Positions 11,145 through 20,749 of a stretch of DNA of 64,000 bases are shown here, in pieces. A program made the translations under genes and the position numbers. The DNA lies in NCBI GenBank assembly GCA_904066235.2, contig CAJFCV020000002.1:1302001-1366000 (forward strand), given 5' to 3'. Each line of letters begins with the position of its first letter. Within the stretch, counting starts at the first letter, position 1. The notes under the pieces were generated by a model. The model was given only the letters and a program-made list of their open reading frames with translations. It made no database searches and had not been told where the DNA came from. This DNA comes from Bursaphelenchus xylophilus. Lineage: Eukaryota; Nematoda; Chromadorea; Rhabditida; Aphelenchoididae.

Positions 11145-12250
11145 ATGCCGAATGTTGGAGTGTGTTGCTGCAAGCCGCAAATTGAAGTGAGTTTCCGGGT
11201 TATTGTAATAGGTGGGCCTTCACTTACAGACAACTACTTTGCGGGCAGCTAGAAGAACCACGGAGATTTTGCGGGCATGTTTAGAAATCAGCCAAAACTT
11301 GCTTACAACAATAAATTCTAGCGCGCTATGCGATATATTTGGCGTTAGGTGTTGCAAATAAAGTCTTCAGGTGTATGAGTGGCTTGAATAGCTACCATGA
11401 GGTTAACCAGACATTTTTAAAGTTTCAGAAAACATTTTATGAAAAAAAAACTCCTATAACTTTTAAGCCGGTGAATGAATTCAATAGATTCGTATAGTTA
11501 TCAGTACCAAGGAGTTGACAATCCAAAATTTCTATCAGACCACATAGATCACCGTAATTCTTATTCGGTACCGGCTGCCCGGAAGTGTCGCGATGCCTTC
11601 TGAAAGTTACTGTGTGTCAGTGAGGCTTGAAACTCAAAGACGTTTCAAAACTTTTAGCTCGTTCTAAATTTTAAGACTTGATACAGGGCGTTTACTATAG
11701 CCCATTGTTAAATCTCAATAGATTTAATGTCCTCTTAAACTCGCTCTCTTTCAGTTTGTGGTATTTGTGATAGCAGCGATAACGATTGTATTCGGCATCC
11801 TCAACATTTTTGGTTACTGGCTAGGGCTTGGAATCCCCGTTTTTGTCGGTGGAATAATAGCCATTGTGACTCCGGGTCTGATGATGTATGGCGTCCAGAA
11901 TGGCCGACGAGGACTCTACTGGCCATACATGGTCACCAATGTATGTTTGTAGACTTTAATTTTATAGAATCTAATCTTGTCGAGCGTTATTTAATATTGA
12001 CATTATTTTTTAGTTCCTCAGTGTCCTTGGGAATATAGTACAAGTTGTGATGTTTTCAATAGTCTTGGCCGAACTGTACTCCAACGATCATCTCGAAAAC
12101 GATGACGGAAATGAAATGTCAGGAGAGGAAAGGGAAGTGAAAGAGATTCAGAGCATATTCGCGATTGCCGTCGCTTCTCTGCAGATCGTGTTTGGCTCAT
12201 GGTTTGAGTACGTTGTGATCCGAAGTTATCGAGCGATGGGAAAGGAGTAG
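11145..12250 (+). CDS. Four-helix (tetraspan-like) membrane protein, three exons
   Basis: Exons are 11145-11186, 11755-11940 and 12014-12250, all phase 0, giving 154 residues. The start MPNVGVCCCKPQIE sits before a GTGAGT donor, and the Cys cluster suits palmitoylation at the cytosolic face. Four hydrophobic segments follow at about 15-34, 39-59, 77-97 and 123-144. A short acidic loop (HLENDDGNEMSGEEREVKE) lies between helices 3 and 4, and the tail is basic. Size and layout resemble small nematode MARVEL/tetraspan-like proteins, but no signature motif fixes the family. Intron 1 contains a GCGGGC-family repeat. A polyadenylation signal AATAAA is at 12343-12348. The first exon is the least certain part. 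Confidence 0.75.
11225..11660. repeat. GCGGGC-family dispersed repeat in an intron
   Basis: It begins with an ACTTTGCGGGCAGCTAGAAG segment, continues with GAACCACGGAGATTTTGCGG and matches about 25310-25860 in the same orientation over several hundred bases (for example TTCAATAGATTCGTATA). It is inverted relative to the copies at 3250 and 39655. It lies in intron 1 of the tetraspan-like gene. Confidence 0.75.
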
Positions 12251-12348
12251 AAGAAGGAAAAGGGAGGGTGAAACGTTCATGCTGCCGATAGTTGTTTCGA
12301 ATTTCAATATTAGTTATTTGTTGTTTTAACCTTTTAGCTAAAAATAAA

Positions 12349-13095
12349 GTTTTGTTTGTTCTAGTTTTTATGACTTTGAAGGTTAAAGTATACGGGCTGC
12401 ATATTGTAGGATCTTGTGAATAAATTAAGACATGACATCCCGTAAATAACAAGAGAGGTTTTTAAAAATTTATTTGCGACCTAAAAAGGTCATCTATAAT
12501 ACAAAAAATATAAAAAATGATTCTCAGCGTTTCCCCTCAATCACAATTTTTTATCGACGCCTCTGATTGGTAAAACATTAAATAAGTTGCTGGAGTGATT
12601 TTGGTGACGCATACAAGTTCGTTTGCACTATGCAACAGGTTTTTTGGACTGTCGCTCGCACCTTAACTTTTTCTGCACAGTGTGACCGCCAAAAGCCACT
12701 CAAGCGACTTGCAAACGGACTAAAAATAAGTCACAACACATCAATGGACTTTCTTGCTGAAAGATGCTACCATATCATACCTTTGCACCCTCACATGTTC
12801 CTTCTATTTTAACAAAATCGCCTTTGTCTTTTGTGGTAAATGACAGTGACAATCCACATGATACAAGAAGCTCCTTCGACGTTTATAAAAAGCGGGATAT
12901 ATGTACTTGGATATTTCTAAAACCACAAAACCGGAGCCTCCTGTTCTGGCCTCGAGTCTTTTCTCAGGCTGAATTTTCGATTTTCGGCTTCTCGTGTGCC
13001 CCGAACACGTCTTCAATATCTCCAAAGAAATCGATATTTTATAAAACAAGGAATTGTTTTGACCTTGCTTTATTTCCTTACAAAACTTGTTGAGG
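12349..13095. other. Intergenic stretch upstream of the DEG/ENaC gene
   Basis: No coding exon or repeat is recognised here. Overlapping frames on both strands at 12764-13093 lack splice context and family similarity. Upstream control sequences of the channel gene probably lie here, but none can be named. Confidence 0.45.
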
Positions 13096-15525
13096 ATGAG
13101 ACGCTACTCCCGGACGACCATCATGAATCCAGAGAATCCGAAAGATGTCCCATCGAGGACTTTCTCATCGGACTCTCGGACCAGCTTGATGATTAATTTT
13201 GTGACCCAAGTTAGAGAATACGGATCGAAACGGCCGAAATGCTTCTGCAAGTACTTTGTAGGCACGGAGATGCACGCGTTGCAACAGGCCAGCTGTGTAA
13301 GTCTTGTTTGTGAAAAGTTTTATACTAGTTCGGATTTTCAACCAAAAAACACTACTTTTCGAGGTGTAAGGGCCCTACTTTAAAAGGTCGTAGCGACCTC
13401 AGTTTGCACTTTAAAATGTTGTTATTTCGTAGACAAAAATTAATGTTGCTTAAAAATACATATTCCAAAGATAAATTCTCTGCGGCGCTTCCGCCGAAAG
13501 TTATAGCCTGCGATATTCCTTCACGTTTCTTGAAAGACCCTGTATATGATTACTTCCTTTTTATTTCTGACACATTTTAGGCTCGAGACATTGGCAGTCA
13601 AATCTTCTGGGCATCATTGATTGTCATCTTCCTCATAGTGTCAACAATTACAACAAAGATTACATTCAAAGACTTCCTAGATGATCAGCTTCTAACCACT
13701 TTTACCATCAATCAGGTAAGTCGTAAGACTTTGAGTCACAATTTGATAACAAATTTGGTCTTTACATAAGCTTTTGGCACCCGCCACAGAGAACACTTCT
13801 TTATTTCTTCTTTTAGGCAGCAAAGCTCGAGTTCCCAGCCGTAATTATCTGCCCGAAAAATCCGGATGCTCTCGATATTCAGCTGGTCTACAGGGATATC
13901 AAAAAGCAGCTTAAAAACCTCACAGAAGCCCAGATGAAAGACCTGGTCGGCTTTGCAATCGCAGACGCCGGCTTTTTGAATATGGACAAGTTCGTAAAGA
14001 ACTTGACCGATGAAGAGCACGATCTGAAAAGCGCGATGCTGCGGAAATGGCGCGGAAAGAGAAGTCCGGAAAAATTCTTAAAAACTTTGTTCGAAAAATA
14101 CGGGTATACTTGCGACCAGGTACAATTTTTTGGTTTGTTGGTTCGTATATGCAGATTTTTTAGCTCTTCAAAAAATGCAAATTAGGAGCAGAGAAAGTAC
14201 CGTGTTGCGACCTTTTCAAGCAACATTATGTGATGCTCAGAGGACGTTGTTTTCGGCTGACAAAGCTGTACCAGACCGACCCAGATTACCATGGGCGACT
14301 GTATTTGAATATGAGGAAATTGCCAAGCCCAATTATTGATAGGTCTGGATATCAGGTGAGCCTATATCGATTTCGTATCTTAATTTCACTAAATTTTTTA
14401 TAGCATGACTTACCGGTTAATTCTTGATAAACTTCCTTGACTTTTCTTTGTCTTGCTTCTATCAGTTGTCGGGAAAATAATGTGGATTTGTCGCACCAAA
14501 AAAGTGTCTCGCAATGATTTTAAAGCGCGACGAATCGCATTATTTTCCCGACAGACTGTCATTAAATAGGGTCTCACACGGGCGGCTGCAGCTGTCTACA
14601 ATGACACAGTTATGATCCCATATCTAGAGAGAAAAGAATTTTTGGAATGAACGGCTTGTTCCATTATGTTGCATAGTCAAATTACCTAGTATTAAGCCCA
14701 AAAAAATGTTCTGAATACTGAAAGTTTCAGCCTCAAGTAATCGCCTACTTTGCCTCGCCGTATTCCGAAGTCTCGACGTTTCCCAGATTCTACTTAAGCT
14801 ACAAGGCCTACAATTACATCAGCGCCTCAACGAAAGCGTACCGTCTTCGACCCGACTTCTCTTCCTGTTTTCCTGGAGATGATCGGCGGGGAAAGAGCGC
14901 GTGTTATGTTCGGCGCTGGCTATACACTAAATTTATTAACACACTGAATTGCACGCCGTTTTACATGCGCTATAGGGCGGAATGGGCTGACATTTGCGAC
15001 ATTGGGAAGATTGCGAAGATCTACATGGATATCATTGACATCACTTTGAATGGGACTAAGGTAAAAGAAGTAAACTTAATTTAGCAAGGTACAGGATGGC
15101 TGTCAACGGAGTACAGTTGTCATCATCCCTTTTTTTCAGTGCCTACCAGCCTGCACTCGTCTTGACCGAATGTACAACTTGTATACAAAGGAATACAATG
15201 ACTGGAATATTGAGAAAAATGTCCCGGATTTTCGTCTGGAGTTCGGATACACTGACCTTGAAGTGAGGGCTTTTTCATTGACGAAATGGCTTTGTAATCC
15301 TAAATTATTTTACAATTTTTTCAGTACGAAGCTTATGAAGAAGTTGTTACGACCACTCTTCCCGGTTTCGTCTCTCAAATCGGCGGTCAACTGAGTTTGT
15401 TTTTGGGGATAACCCTCTTGAGCGCCATACAGTTTTTGTTGTCATTTAGCATGTTTGTCTTCAAAAAGTTCAGAGGAGTCAAAGACATCAACCTGCATTC
15501 GCATTTGAGGAGAAAGCGTCGGTGA
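13096..15525 (+). CDS. DEG/ENaC (amiloride-sensitive sodium channel) family subunit
   Basis: Seven phase-0 exons (13096-13296, 13581-13715, 13817-14119, 14164-14355, 14731-15060, 15140-15262, 15325-15525) give 494 residues. TM1 is near 74-92, followed by FPAVIICPKNPDA (118-130), the conserved post-TM1 motif. The extracellular Cys-rich domain includes a paired-Cys segment in exon 4 (VPCCDLF...GRCFRL) and a Cys-rich stretch in exons 5-6 (NCTPFYM...CLPACTR). The pre-TM2/TM2 signature GGQLSLFLGITLLSAIQ (448-464) marks the pore. Such subunits form trimeric sodium channels gated by touch, acid or peptides in neurons, muscle or epithelium. Two signature positions are odd: the N-terminal gating His-Gly reads His60-Ala61, and the selectivity-filter G-x-S reads G456-I-T458. 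The first exon is inferred from one start codon (13096; 13123 is an alternative). The gene converges with the guanylate cyclase. Confidence 0.9.
13340..13552. repeat. Dispersed repeat in intron 1 of the channel gene
   Basis: An inverted relative lies at about 41724-41940. Shared stretches include AAGGGCCCTACTT, GTCGTAGCGACCTC, the GCGGCGCTTCCGCCGAA block and the end TTTCTTGAAAGACCCTGTA. The CAGGGTCTTTCAAGAAA terminus suggests a transposon-derived repeat. Confidence 0.75.
14463..14558. mobile_element. Short MITE with TGTCGGGAAAATAATG ends
   Basis: Inverted ends AGTTGTCGGGAAAATAATG and CATTATTTTCCCGACAGACT enclose about 50 bp of GC-richer DNA in intron 4 of the DEG/ENaC gene. The same ends bound the copy at 38789-38864, and a decayed copy lies at about 27860-27975. 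The family is short (75-110 bp) and hairpin-forming. Confidence 0.8.
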
Positions 15526-15610
15526 TCTTTCCATTAATGTATGTATTTATTTAAAATACAAATTTTGTTTTACCAATATTTGTGCTTCAAAACAAGTGTA
15601 TGTTGTACTT

Positions 15611-18600
15611 TCACAAGACGCGGCACATGGCGGAGTCGGGTTTCTCCAATTCTCTCATCAATTTGACGTCATTTTTGAGTCCGGCAAACAGTTCGGCGTA
15701 GCCGTCGATTGAGTGGACGTTAACATCTGAAATGAGGATGTTAAAGAAGTTGACTCCCAACAAAGATGCCCTAAGGCTGTACCTTTATTTCTTTGGGTAC
15801 AGCCTTTGCTTGTATAGGCTGTACTTAAAGAAATACTCCTGAATTTCCAATATAACAGTTATCCAATCAAGCCGCCGTTGAAATACGAAGACCGTTTCTT
15901 CTTTTACAGTTTGATACGCTATTTGGTCAATAACAATATTCTTTACCTCTCTCTTTTCCGATAATTTCCCACACTGACTTCTTGAAGCTCTTGATCAGGA
16001 AAAACGTCTCTTGAATTCCGAGGCCACGGACAAAGACGTTTCCTCTAGAGAGGAACTCAAATCTACCGGTTCTTTCGGCCGCTCTGAAAGTTATTTTATA
16101 TTTACATAATTGGCCGTCCAGAAAGTTCGTTCGTTTTTTCATTGCTTTGTTTTACAAGGATTGTTTGTTGTATAGCAAAGGGTATCTATTTATTTGATGA
16201 CGAACGAACTTTCTGGACGACCTGATACATATGTAAATATATCGCCTAATAAGGCCAAAGAAATAAGCAAGTAGCCATTGGCACATCAACTTACAGCACA
16301 GCCTCCGACGAAATATGAACCCTTCCCGGTGGACATTGCGCCAACATCTGCGCACACTCTCTTACAGTCACCCCAAAAACACAGTATCGTTGCGTCTTGC
16401 CGCCGGTAACTCCAGCAACAATACTTCCAGTGCTAATTCCACATCGCATTGTCAACGGCTCATTATTCTTGTCCAACGTGCAATGAGTCTCCCATTGAAG
16501 CCCCAAGGCGATGTGGCACATTTTCTCGCAATGCGACTCCACTGGTTCGGGAGCTCCGCAAACAGCCATAAACGAATCCCCAACCACATTGACTTTATAG
16601 CCATTGTGGATTTTGATAATACGATCGTATTTGTCGAAGAGCTCGTTGATGGTCTCCATTAGTTCAGTGGGTTTGCATTGGTGTAGAAGTTTGTTGACCA
16701 ATGGACAGTCGACCATCATTATTGTCGCGCTTTCAAAAGATTCTGGAAAATTGTAACAGTCAGATGTTGTTCTTGAACTTACGAGCATCCCAGATGCTAT
16801 TATTCAACACCTGTTTCATCATGGACCTTGGAAAGGTCTCTCCGATCAGCTGTTCCAATAACTCATCAGCCCTAACCAGCTCCTCCTCCAATCTATCAGC
16901 CCCAATCGCTTGTTCGGCCAAGATTATCTCCTCCTTGTTATCCGAAGTCCTTGTTTCATTCAAAAACATGAGATCTCGAGTTGCGTCGTGCATTGAGATC
17001 TCACTCAATCGCATTCCATACTTGTAAAGGTCGTTAACGGAGGAAACAAACGGAGATCCCATGAAAATAATCTCATCCTTGCCCTCGATCAACATCATTT
17101 GGCCTTTTAACTTCATGTGTTGAGTATGCGACATTAATTCGGCCGAACCTTCAAACGACACAACCGTTTTCGGGGCTGCGATTTCGTTGGCGACTATAGC
17201 CGTGGTTTGCAAAGGGGAGGTGCGAACTTGAAGAATGAAAACGCCGTTGATGAAGTTGTTGATGTTTTCGTAGTCGAGGGTTATGAGAGGGCGGTGGATC
17301 TCGAAGATCCGAGCGATTGGCGTTCCGGCATGGGTGTGGGCTTCGATTACGTATTCGCTGGAATAACAGCGTTCAGTATACAGTCATGGACTGATCCAGT
17401 GGCAAAAAAACGTGCCATTTTGCATCCGGGAAGTATCAAAAATGTAGCAAAATGACTCCCTCTCCAGTTTTGAAGGGCGCGCCCTGTTCCTCACAAAAAG
17501 AGCGGGCGCGCTTTTGAAATCGGAGTTTTTTCACTTGGAGAGGGAGGTATTTTGCTACATTTTTGATTCTTCCTGTATGCTAAATGGCATTAATGGTACA
17601 TTTTTTGCCACTGGATCAAGTCCGTCACTGTATGTAATGATCGTTTCCTTGCAACAATACGTGTTGCTTCTACATGGGGGTTCTGCTGCTCTATCAAGTA
17701 TTATGCCTTAACATGTCTCCAAACCAGTCAAATCCCGCCTTACACGTGCAACTTACCACAACGCGTTCCCCATTTGAACCAGCCTCCCTTCCTTGTCGAT
17801 GATGAAATGATACGGCGCCAGGTTGCAGAACTCCCCTTGGTTGACTTTGAGTTGAGGTTCGACCGCCTCCACCCGATTCCTCTCGGCCACTTGTTCAAAA
17901 TCACTTGTAACCCCCGGCCTCGCTGTGTGATGATTCTGCACAGCAAACGAAGGCTTTATAGCATCGCGGATTGAAAAAGTGACGTGCTCTTCGCATCGTT
18001 CACCGGTTGAAAGTTGAACAATTCGCTGCTTGCGACTGGCCACAGAAATTCGAATGTCTTGATTGAAGAGTTGACGGGCAATTTCGGTTAGAACGCCTTG
18101 AAAATTAATGCTTTTTTTGATTCGCTTCAAAGCCAATTCCTCACCTTTTACAATGGGAAACAACCCAGACCTCTCTGAGTAATAATGCAATGTGATCGTG
18201 CCATTTTCCTCTTGCTCACATCGAAACGAGGGGCCTTTCAAATTTGCCTTATAGACAACATGGTCGATAAAATAATGCATCGAGTCGAGATTGTCGATAA
18301 AACCTTTGAGATCCGGAGCAACACACGATAACAGCTCATCCCAACCGATCTCCAGTAGGAAGTGGACCAGAAAATGGCCATACTCTTCCCAGAGAGATTC
18401 ATTCTGCATCCCAATGGCATGACAGACACTGTCGACCAACAGGTTGGTCTCGGTGTCGGTGTAGTAATGCCCGACAATCGCTTCTTTGCCATATTCTAAG
18501 CCTGCGTTGATGCTGAAAAAGAGTTGGAAGTTGCATGGATATAAGGCGTTCTAGGGGGGTTTTTTAGCCAGACTAATGAAAGAATATGTATATAAAACTT

Positions 18601-18718
18601 ACACTGCCGCTTCCCAGATGTCCTCACCATGTTTTCGGATAACCATCTAGATTTTGTCATCGTTTTTTGGACCAAATTATCCTACCTGTCGAATACTGTC
18701 GTGAATAAACCCAAACAT
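15611..18718 (-). CDS. Soluble guanylate cyclase with H-NOX heme domain (gcy-31 to gcy-37 class)
   Basis: Seven exons (18718-18686, 18646-18603, 18512-17757, 17357-16783, 16742-16295, 16083-15947, 15726-15611) close in phase to 702 residues, the usual size. The N-terminal H-NOX domain starts MFGFIHDSIRQ. It has the proximal heme ligand at His105 (LDSMHYF), the same number as in vertebrate beta1, and the Y-x-S-x-R motif at 136-140 (YYSER). The HNOBA/PAS-like region follows (LKGQMMLIEG...HDATRDL), then a coiled linker (LEEELVRADELLEQL) and the cyclase domain. Family knowledge: these enzymes make cGMP in sensory neurons, often for oxygen sensing, as heterodimers. The cyclase half keeps two metal-binding Asp (MMVD, VVGDS) but lacks the Asn and Arg of the transition-state site. 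The last four residues, CRVL, form a possible prenylation box. Introns hold two MITEs. A minus-strand AATAAA lies at 15546-15551. Confidence 0.92.
16109..16225. mobile_element. Mariner-type MITE (GTCCAGAAAGTTCGTTCGT ends)
   Basis: It is bounded by TA on both sides (16107-16108 and 16226-16227). Inverted ends GGCCGTCCAGAAAGTTCGTT and AACGAACTTTCTGGACGACC are nearly exact complements. The GTCCAGAAAGTTCG motif is a common mariner terminus. The 117-bp element lies in intron 5 of the guanylate cyclase gene and has no coding capacity. Confidence 0.85.
17381..17630. mobile_element. Family A foldback MITE in intron 3 of the guanylate cyclase
   Basis: TA flanks both ends (17379-17380 and 17631-17632). 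The arms contain GATCCAGTGGCAAAAAAACG and its complement, GCATCCGGGAAGTATC and CTCCCTCTCC, around a GGCGCGCC/AGCGGGCGCGC centre. It lies wholly within the intron between 17358 and 17756, so it does not break the gene. Confidence 0.9.
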
Positions 18719-19503
18719 TGCGCCACCGCCTCTTATTCACAGCCGAGCTACGGTAGTTTACATCAACGTAATTTTCAGATGAAAGAAACGCCTTGCGAAC
18801 CGGAGTATATCTGTGTGGCTATCTGTGTAGCTTTAGAGAATGGTCTAATTTGTTGTCTTTGCAGTTTCTCAGACGCTTTGATCCCGTTTGCGTGACCAGA
18901 CGGTATAAACGGATCTCCCGTCCTCAAAGCGTTTCTGGCTTCACGGTAATCTTAGAGTTTATCCGATAATTAATATTCTCTCCTTCAATATTGTATGTAT
19001 ATTCATCTTGAATTTAAATCTGCATCAAGAATTCGTATCATGTCTAATTATTGGTTAATTCTAAACAATGAGATCTACGATCAAAAGGACATTATGTCTT
19101 TATTTTACACTCAAAGCCAAACAAAATTCCTGTTCGTATTCGTATTCTGTCACGTATTCGCCTACACCTCACATTTTTTTTGTAGTCAAGACAAGGTGGT
19201 TGAAATTACACCTGGACTTCTAGACTTTGCATTTAATCGAAATTAATTTTGAACCGTAAAAGGCAAAGATTGCAGAGCGGAAGTGTCAGGGAGTGCGTGG
19301 CCTTTATCAGAGGTTAAGGTTTATTTTCAACGCTTCCGAAAACCTTGAATTTTTGTAGCTTTCGGCATAGAGGGCAAAGATTTTTTCAGTTTATTATTCA
19401 AGAAAATCTTTCAAATATTACAACTTATTACTTTGGAATGTTGGGAGGCGTGGAATGAATCAAAAAAAGAGACCAAATCAGTTACTTCTCCGTACTGTAA
19501 CAT
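18719..19503. other. Intergenic stretch, upstream of the guanylate cyclase
   Basis: No coding exon recognised. It should contain the guanylate cyclase promoter. A minus-strand AATAAA at 19390-19395 lies about 110 bp beyond the stop of the gene at 19504-20749. Confidence 0.5.
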
Positions 19504-20749
19504 CTACAAAACTCGTCGAGACGCGTGCATGGGGCTGTCCTTCTGTCTGGCCATGCGGGCGGGTGGGCGGTACTGCAGAGGATTTGCGGGCTCCTCCTCG
19601 ACGGGCGCGTCCACCGACGCTCCGACCTCGGATTGTTGGTTGAGTTGCTGCAAGACGTTCTGGCGTCGCTGCTCCGCGCTCAACGCCGCCCTTTGGGGCT
19701 CGGGCTGAGGGGGGAATTCGGGACGTTTGGTCTCCTCGACGGGACACATGATGCGGTAGACCCAGATGCGGACACCGCCTTGCTCGGCGCGGATGTTGGA
19801 GACGTAGTCGAATTCGGGGCCGGCTTTACCGAACATGTCCTTCTTGCCCACGAGACCGCCGGTGTAGTAGGAGCCGGTGGAGACGAGGTCGGTTCCGACG
19901 TAGACTTTGTTTGGAACGTTGATGGAACAGCAGCGGAGGAGAATGCTGGAAATGGATTAAAAATAAAAAGTACAGGTGGAAAAGGGATTTTTTTGGCAAT
20001 GAGGTATCTGGGTAAAATACTCTCCTTACATACATTTTTTCATGGTATGGAACGATCGTATTTTACAAACTTTAAGACCCATTTTTTGAATGAAAATTAC
20101 CACAGAAGAGGCTTCAAAGATGAAAGTTGTAGCTTGCTCACTGCGTAACCCGAGCGAATATTTTGACATTGGCCTAAACTTTTTAACAAAATTTCAAAAA
20201 AATATCGGAAATTTTACTTTTCCGAACTTCAAGGATTTTCCCACGAGAAACTGGCTTCAACTATTCAAATTTTATTGCACTTTTATTCGTGGGGATTCCT
20301 ATAAAAAGGCCTCCTTTCCACTGAATAAATCACTTGACTCTTGAGCCCTCGGCTTGATCGGTCGTCTGGCCTTTCGAATTCAGTTATTCAGATAATATTG
20401 AATTTTGTCTATATTTTTCTATCTAATCTTCAAACTGAAGAAGTTACCGTATTTTACCACAAATTCTATTCCTCCTATCCTCCGCTTCTCCCTACCTCTG
20501 TCCGTTCTTGCTCCACCTCATGCCGCTGAAGACATTGTCGGCCTCGCTTTTGCAGTGCGGTAGATCATCCGAGCACTGGGCGCCGCTTTGGCCACACGGA
20601 ATTGGCCCACATTCGGCTTCGATGGCGCCGTCGTCGAAGACGGTGACCTTGTTGACCACCTGATTCGGTCGGCAGAAGGGCTCTTTCACTGGGGTTTTGT
20701 CGGCCGCAGCCAACAAAAGAAGGGCCGAAATCGCGGCAAACTGGAGCAT
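19504..20749 (-). CDS. Secreted cysteine-rich orphan protein, two exons
   Basis: Exons 20749-20496 and 19945-19504 join in phase 2 to give 231 residues. A CTTACAG acceptor two bases before the ATG looks like a trans-splice site. The start MLQFAAISALLLLAAADK is a signal peptide. The N-terminal half carries Cys at 26, 47, 52, 59, 66 and a C90-C91 pair (LRCCSI), and a later Cys follows at IMCP, giving eight. The middle block (VYVGTDLVSTGSYYTGG, then FDYVSNIRAEQGGVRIWVYR) has regular beta-strand-like spacing. The C-terminal 80 residues are Pro/Gln/Arg-rich and look disordered. I recognise the style of a nematode secreted family but cannot name a domain. Length and phase support a real gene. Confidence 0.8.

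Noticed and set aside
19525..20148. 207-codon plus frame opposite the secreted Cys-rich gene
   Set aside because: It is the antisense shadow of exon 2, whose minus-strand reading has the in-phase splice to a signal-peptide exon.
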